From Sporosarcina luteola (GTDB lineage: Bacteria; Bacillota; Bacilli; Bacillales_A; Planococcaceae): a stretch of 64,000 nucleotides of DNA. The DNA is taken from NCBI RefSeq assembly GCF_023715535.1, contig NZ_JAMBOI010000011.1, positions 1-64,000 on the forward strand, in the 5' to 3' direction. Shown here one piece after another: positions 63,225-64,000 of the stretch (its first letter is position 1; every line of letters begins with the position of its first letter). The notes under the pieces were generated by a model. It did not search any database, was not told the origin of the DNA, and was given only the letters and a program-made list of their open reading frames with translations. A program made the translations under genes and the position numbers.

Positions 63225-64000
63225 TTAATGTGTGGCTACGTGATGGACTGCTTTTCCTGGCGAGTAAATATCCATGATGTTCCAATGCCCTGCTGTCGGC
63301 ACTGGGTTGTTTAACATTGCGACATCAATGACGACTGGCTTATTAGCTTTAATCGCCTGTTCAAGAGCTGGTTTGAATTCTTCCGCACTCTCAATTTTAA
63401 TTCCCTCAACGCCATATGCACGTGCAATTGCTGCAAAGTCAGGCGAATAGGGTTCGCCATCTCTTTTGAACAATGTACCAAGCGTTGTATCAAAATGTGC
63501 TTTTTGAAGACCGGCGATTGTTCCATACGCAAAGTTGTTCATGATAACCCATATAACTGGGATATTCTCTTCAGCTGCTGTCGCTAGAAGTGCAGGATTT
63601 TGACCAAATCCACCATCCCCTACAAGTGAAACAACAACACGATCTGGATACGCGATTTTCACGCCGAGTGCTGCGGGGGCACCAAAGCCCATTGTTGCGA
63701 ACCCTCCCGGTGTGAGAATAGTACCTGGCTCCAAAACATCGAATTGTTGTCCAACACCATTTTTATTCCATCCAACGTCTGTTGTGATAAACGCATCACG
63801 AGGCAATACGTCACGTACATCTGCCAATATACGTTGTGGTTGCATTGGAAAGCATGTGTCTTCAACAAATGCTTTGTTGCTCTCCTTAAATTCTTGTTTA
63901 TTCATTCTAATTTCCTGTTTCAATACTTCATTACGACGACCTTCGGGAACGACCCTCTTCGCCACACGGTTTAAGACTTTCAATGCTTGTTTTAAATCGG
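63225..64000 (-). CDS. TPP-dependent enzyme, acetolactate synthase-like (C-terminal part; runs off the right edge)
   Basis: The frame is open to the window edge, so only the last ~257 residues are seen. They form the C-terminal TPP-binding domain of the acetolactate synthase/glyoxylate carboligase superfamily. It has GGFATMGFGAPAALGVKIA, the diphosphate-Mg motif GDGGFGQNPALLATAAEENI closed by NNFAYGT, and a final PVVIDVAM strand. The exact reaction cannot be decided from this half. The tail HWNIMDIYSPGKAV may help identify the subgroup. Confidence 0.8.
   Translation of the reverse strand, partial: DLKQALKVLNRVAKRVVPEGRRNEVLKQEIRMNKQEFKESNKAFVEDTCFPMQPQRILADVRDVLPRDAFITTDVGWNKNGVGQQFDVLEPGTILTPGGFATMGFGAPAALGVKIAYPDRVVVSLVGDGGFGQNPALLATAAEENIPVIWVIMNNFAYGTIAGLQKAHFDTTLGTLFKRDGEPYSPDFAAIARAYGVEGIKIESAEEFKPALEQAIKANKPVVIDVAMLNNPVPTAGHWNIMDIYSPGKAVHHVATH

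Overview
The window looks like chromosome from a spore-forming member of the Bacillales. The closest feel is Sporosarcina and relatives (Planococcaceae), but that placement is an impression from protein likeness, not a measured result. Signs are a CwlJ-type spore cortex hydrolase, ClpE with CtsR boxes, a PerR-type ahpC promoter, a sigma-B-like promoter, PaiB, a thiamine operon under a TPP riboswitch and a NupNOPQ-like operon under a guanine-type riboswitch. No rRNA, tRNA, CRISPR array, prophage or complete insertion sequence was seen.

Layout. 0.2-7.5 kb: small hypothetical genes, a DnaD-like protein, a frameshifted lipoprotein gene, a VWA lipoprotein, a YfmQ-like protein, an M20 amidohydrolase and a large membrane protein. 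7.9-16 kb: MarR regulator, two SDR dehydrogenases, a SulP transporter with a universal stress protein, an FAH/MhpD-type enzyme, a Bax-inhibitor-1 protein and an rRNA uracil methyltransferase. 16-19.3 kb: AAA ATPase, cwlJ, the last 48 codons of a lost FAD oxidoreductase, a CoxG-like protein and an SLH-domain protein. 19.4-23 kb: an AT-rich run of small genes all on the plus strand, one resembling Imm26 and one resembling DUF6584. This looks like an orphan immunity-type island. 23-36 kb: clpE, an MFS pump, AraC and PaiB regulators, an ABC transporter with a two-component system, and small enzymes. 36-50 kb: Cu-Zn SOD, ahpF and ahpC, a PadR/HAAS pair, a urea transporter, the tenA-thiM-thiD-thiE-thiW operon and a very acidic repeat-built secreted protein. 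50-64 kb: MscS channel, DUF2277 protein, transglutaminase lipoprotein, YfcC transporter, guanosine-type ABC operon, cupin, a lytic transglycosylase/SH3 protein, a 3' fragment of groEL and the 3' part of a TPP-dependent enzyme that runs off the right edge.

The most striking signal is a family of about 146-bp intergenic elements. There are thirteen copies at eleven places (two are tandem dimers), plus a 44-bp relic. They have terminal inverted repeats beginning GGTGCCTGTGC and a central hairpin whose arms differ between copies but stay paired. All copies lie in the same orientation, and nine of eleven sites end just beyond the stop codon of a minus-strand gene. No mobilising enzyme is in the window. 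A second unusual structure is a perfect 21-bp periodic array after the Bax-inhibitor gene, with a smaller relative after the transglutaminase gene. In one frame both read as heptapeptides containing Trp-Thr.
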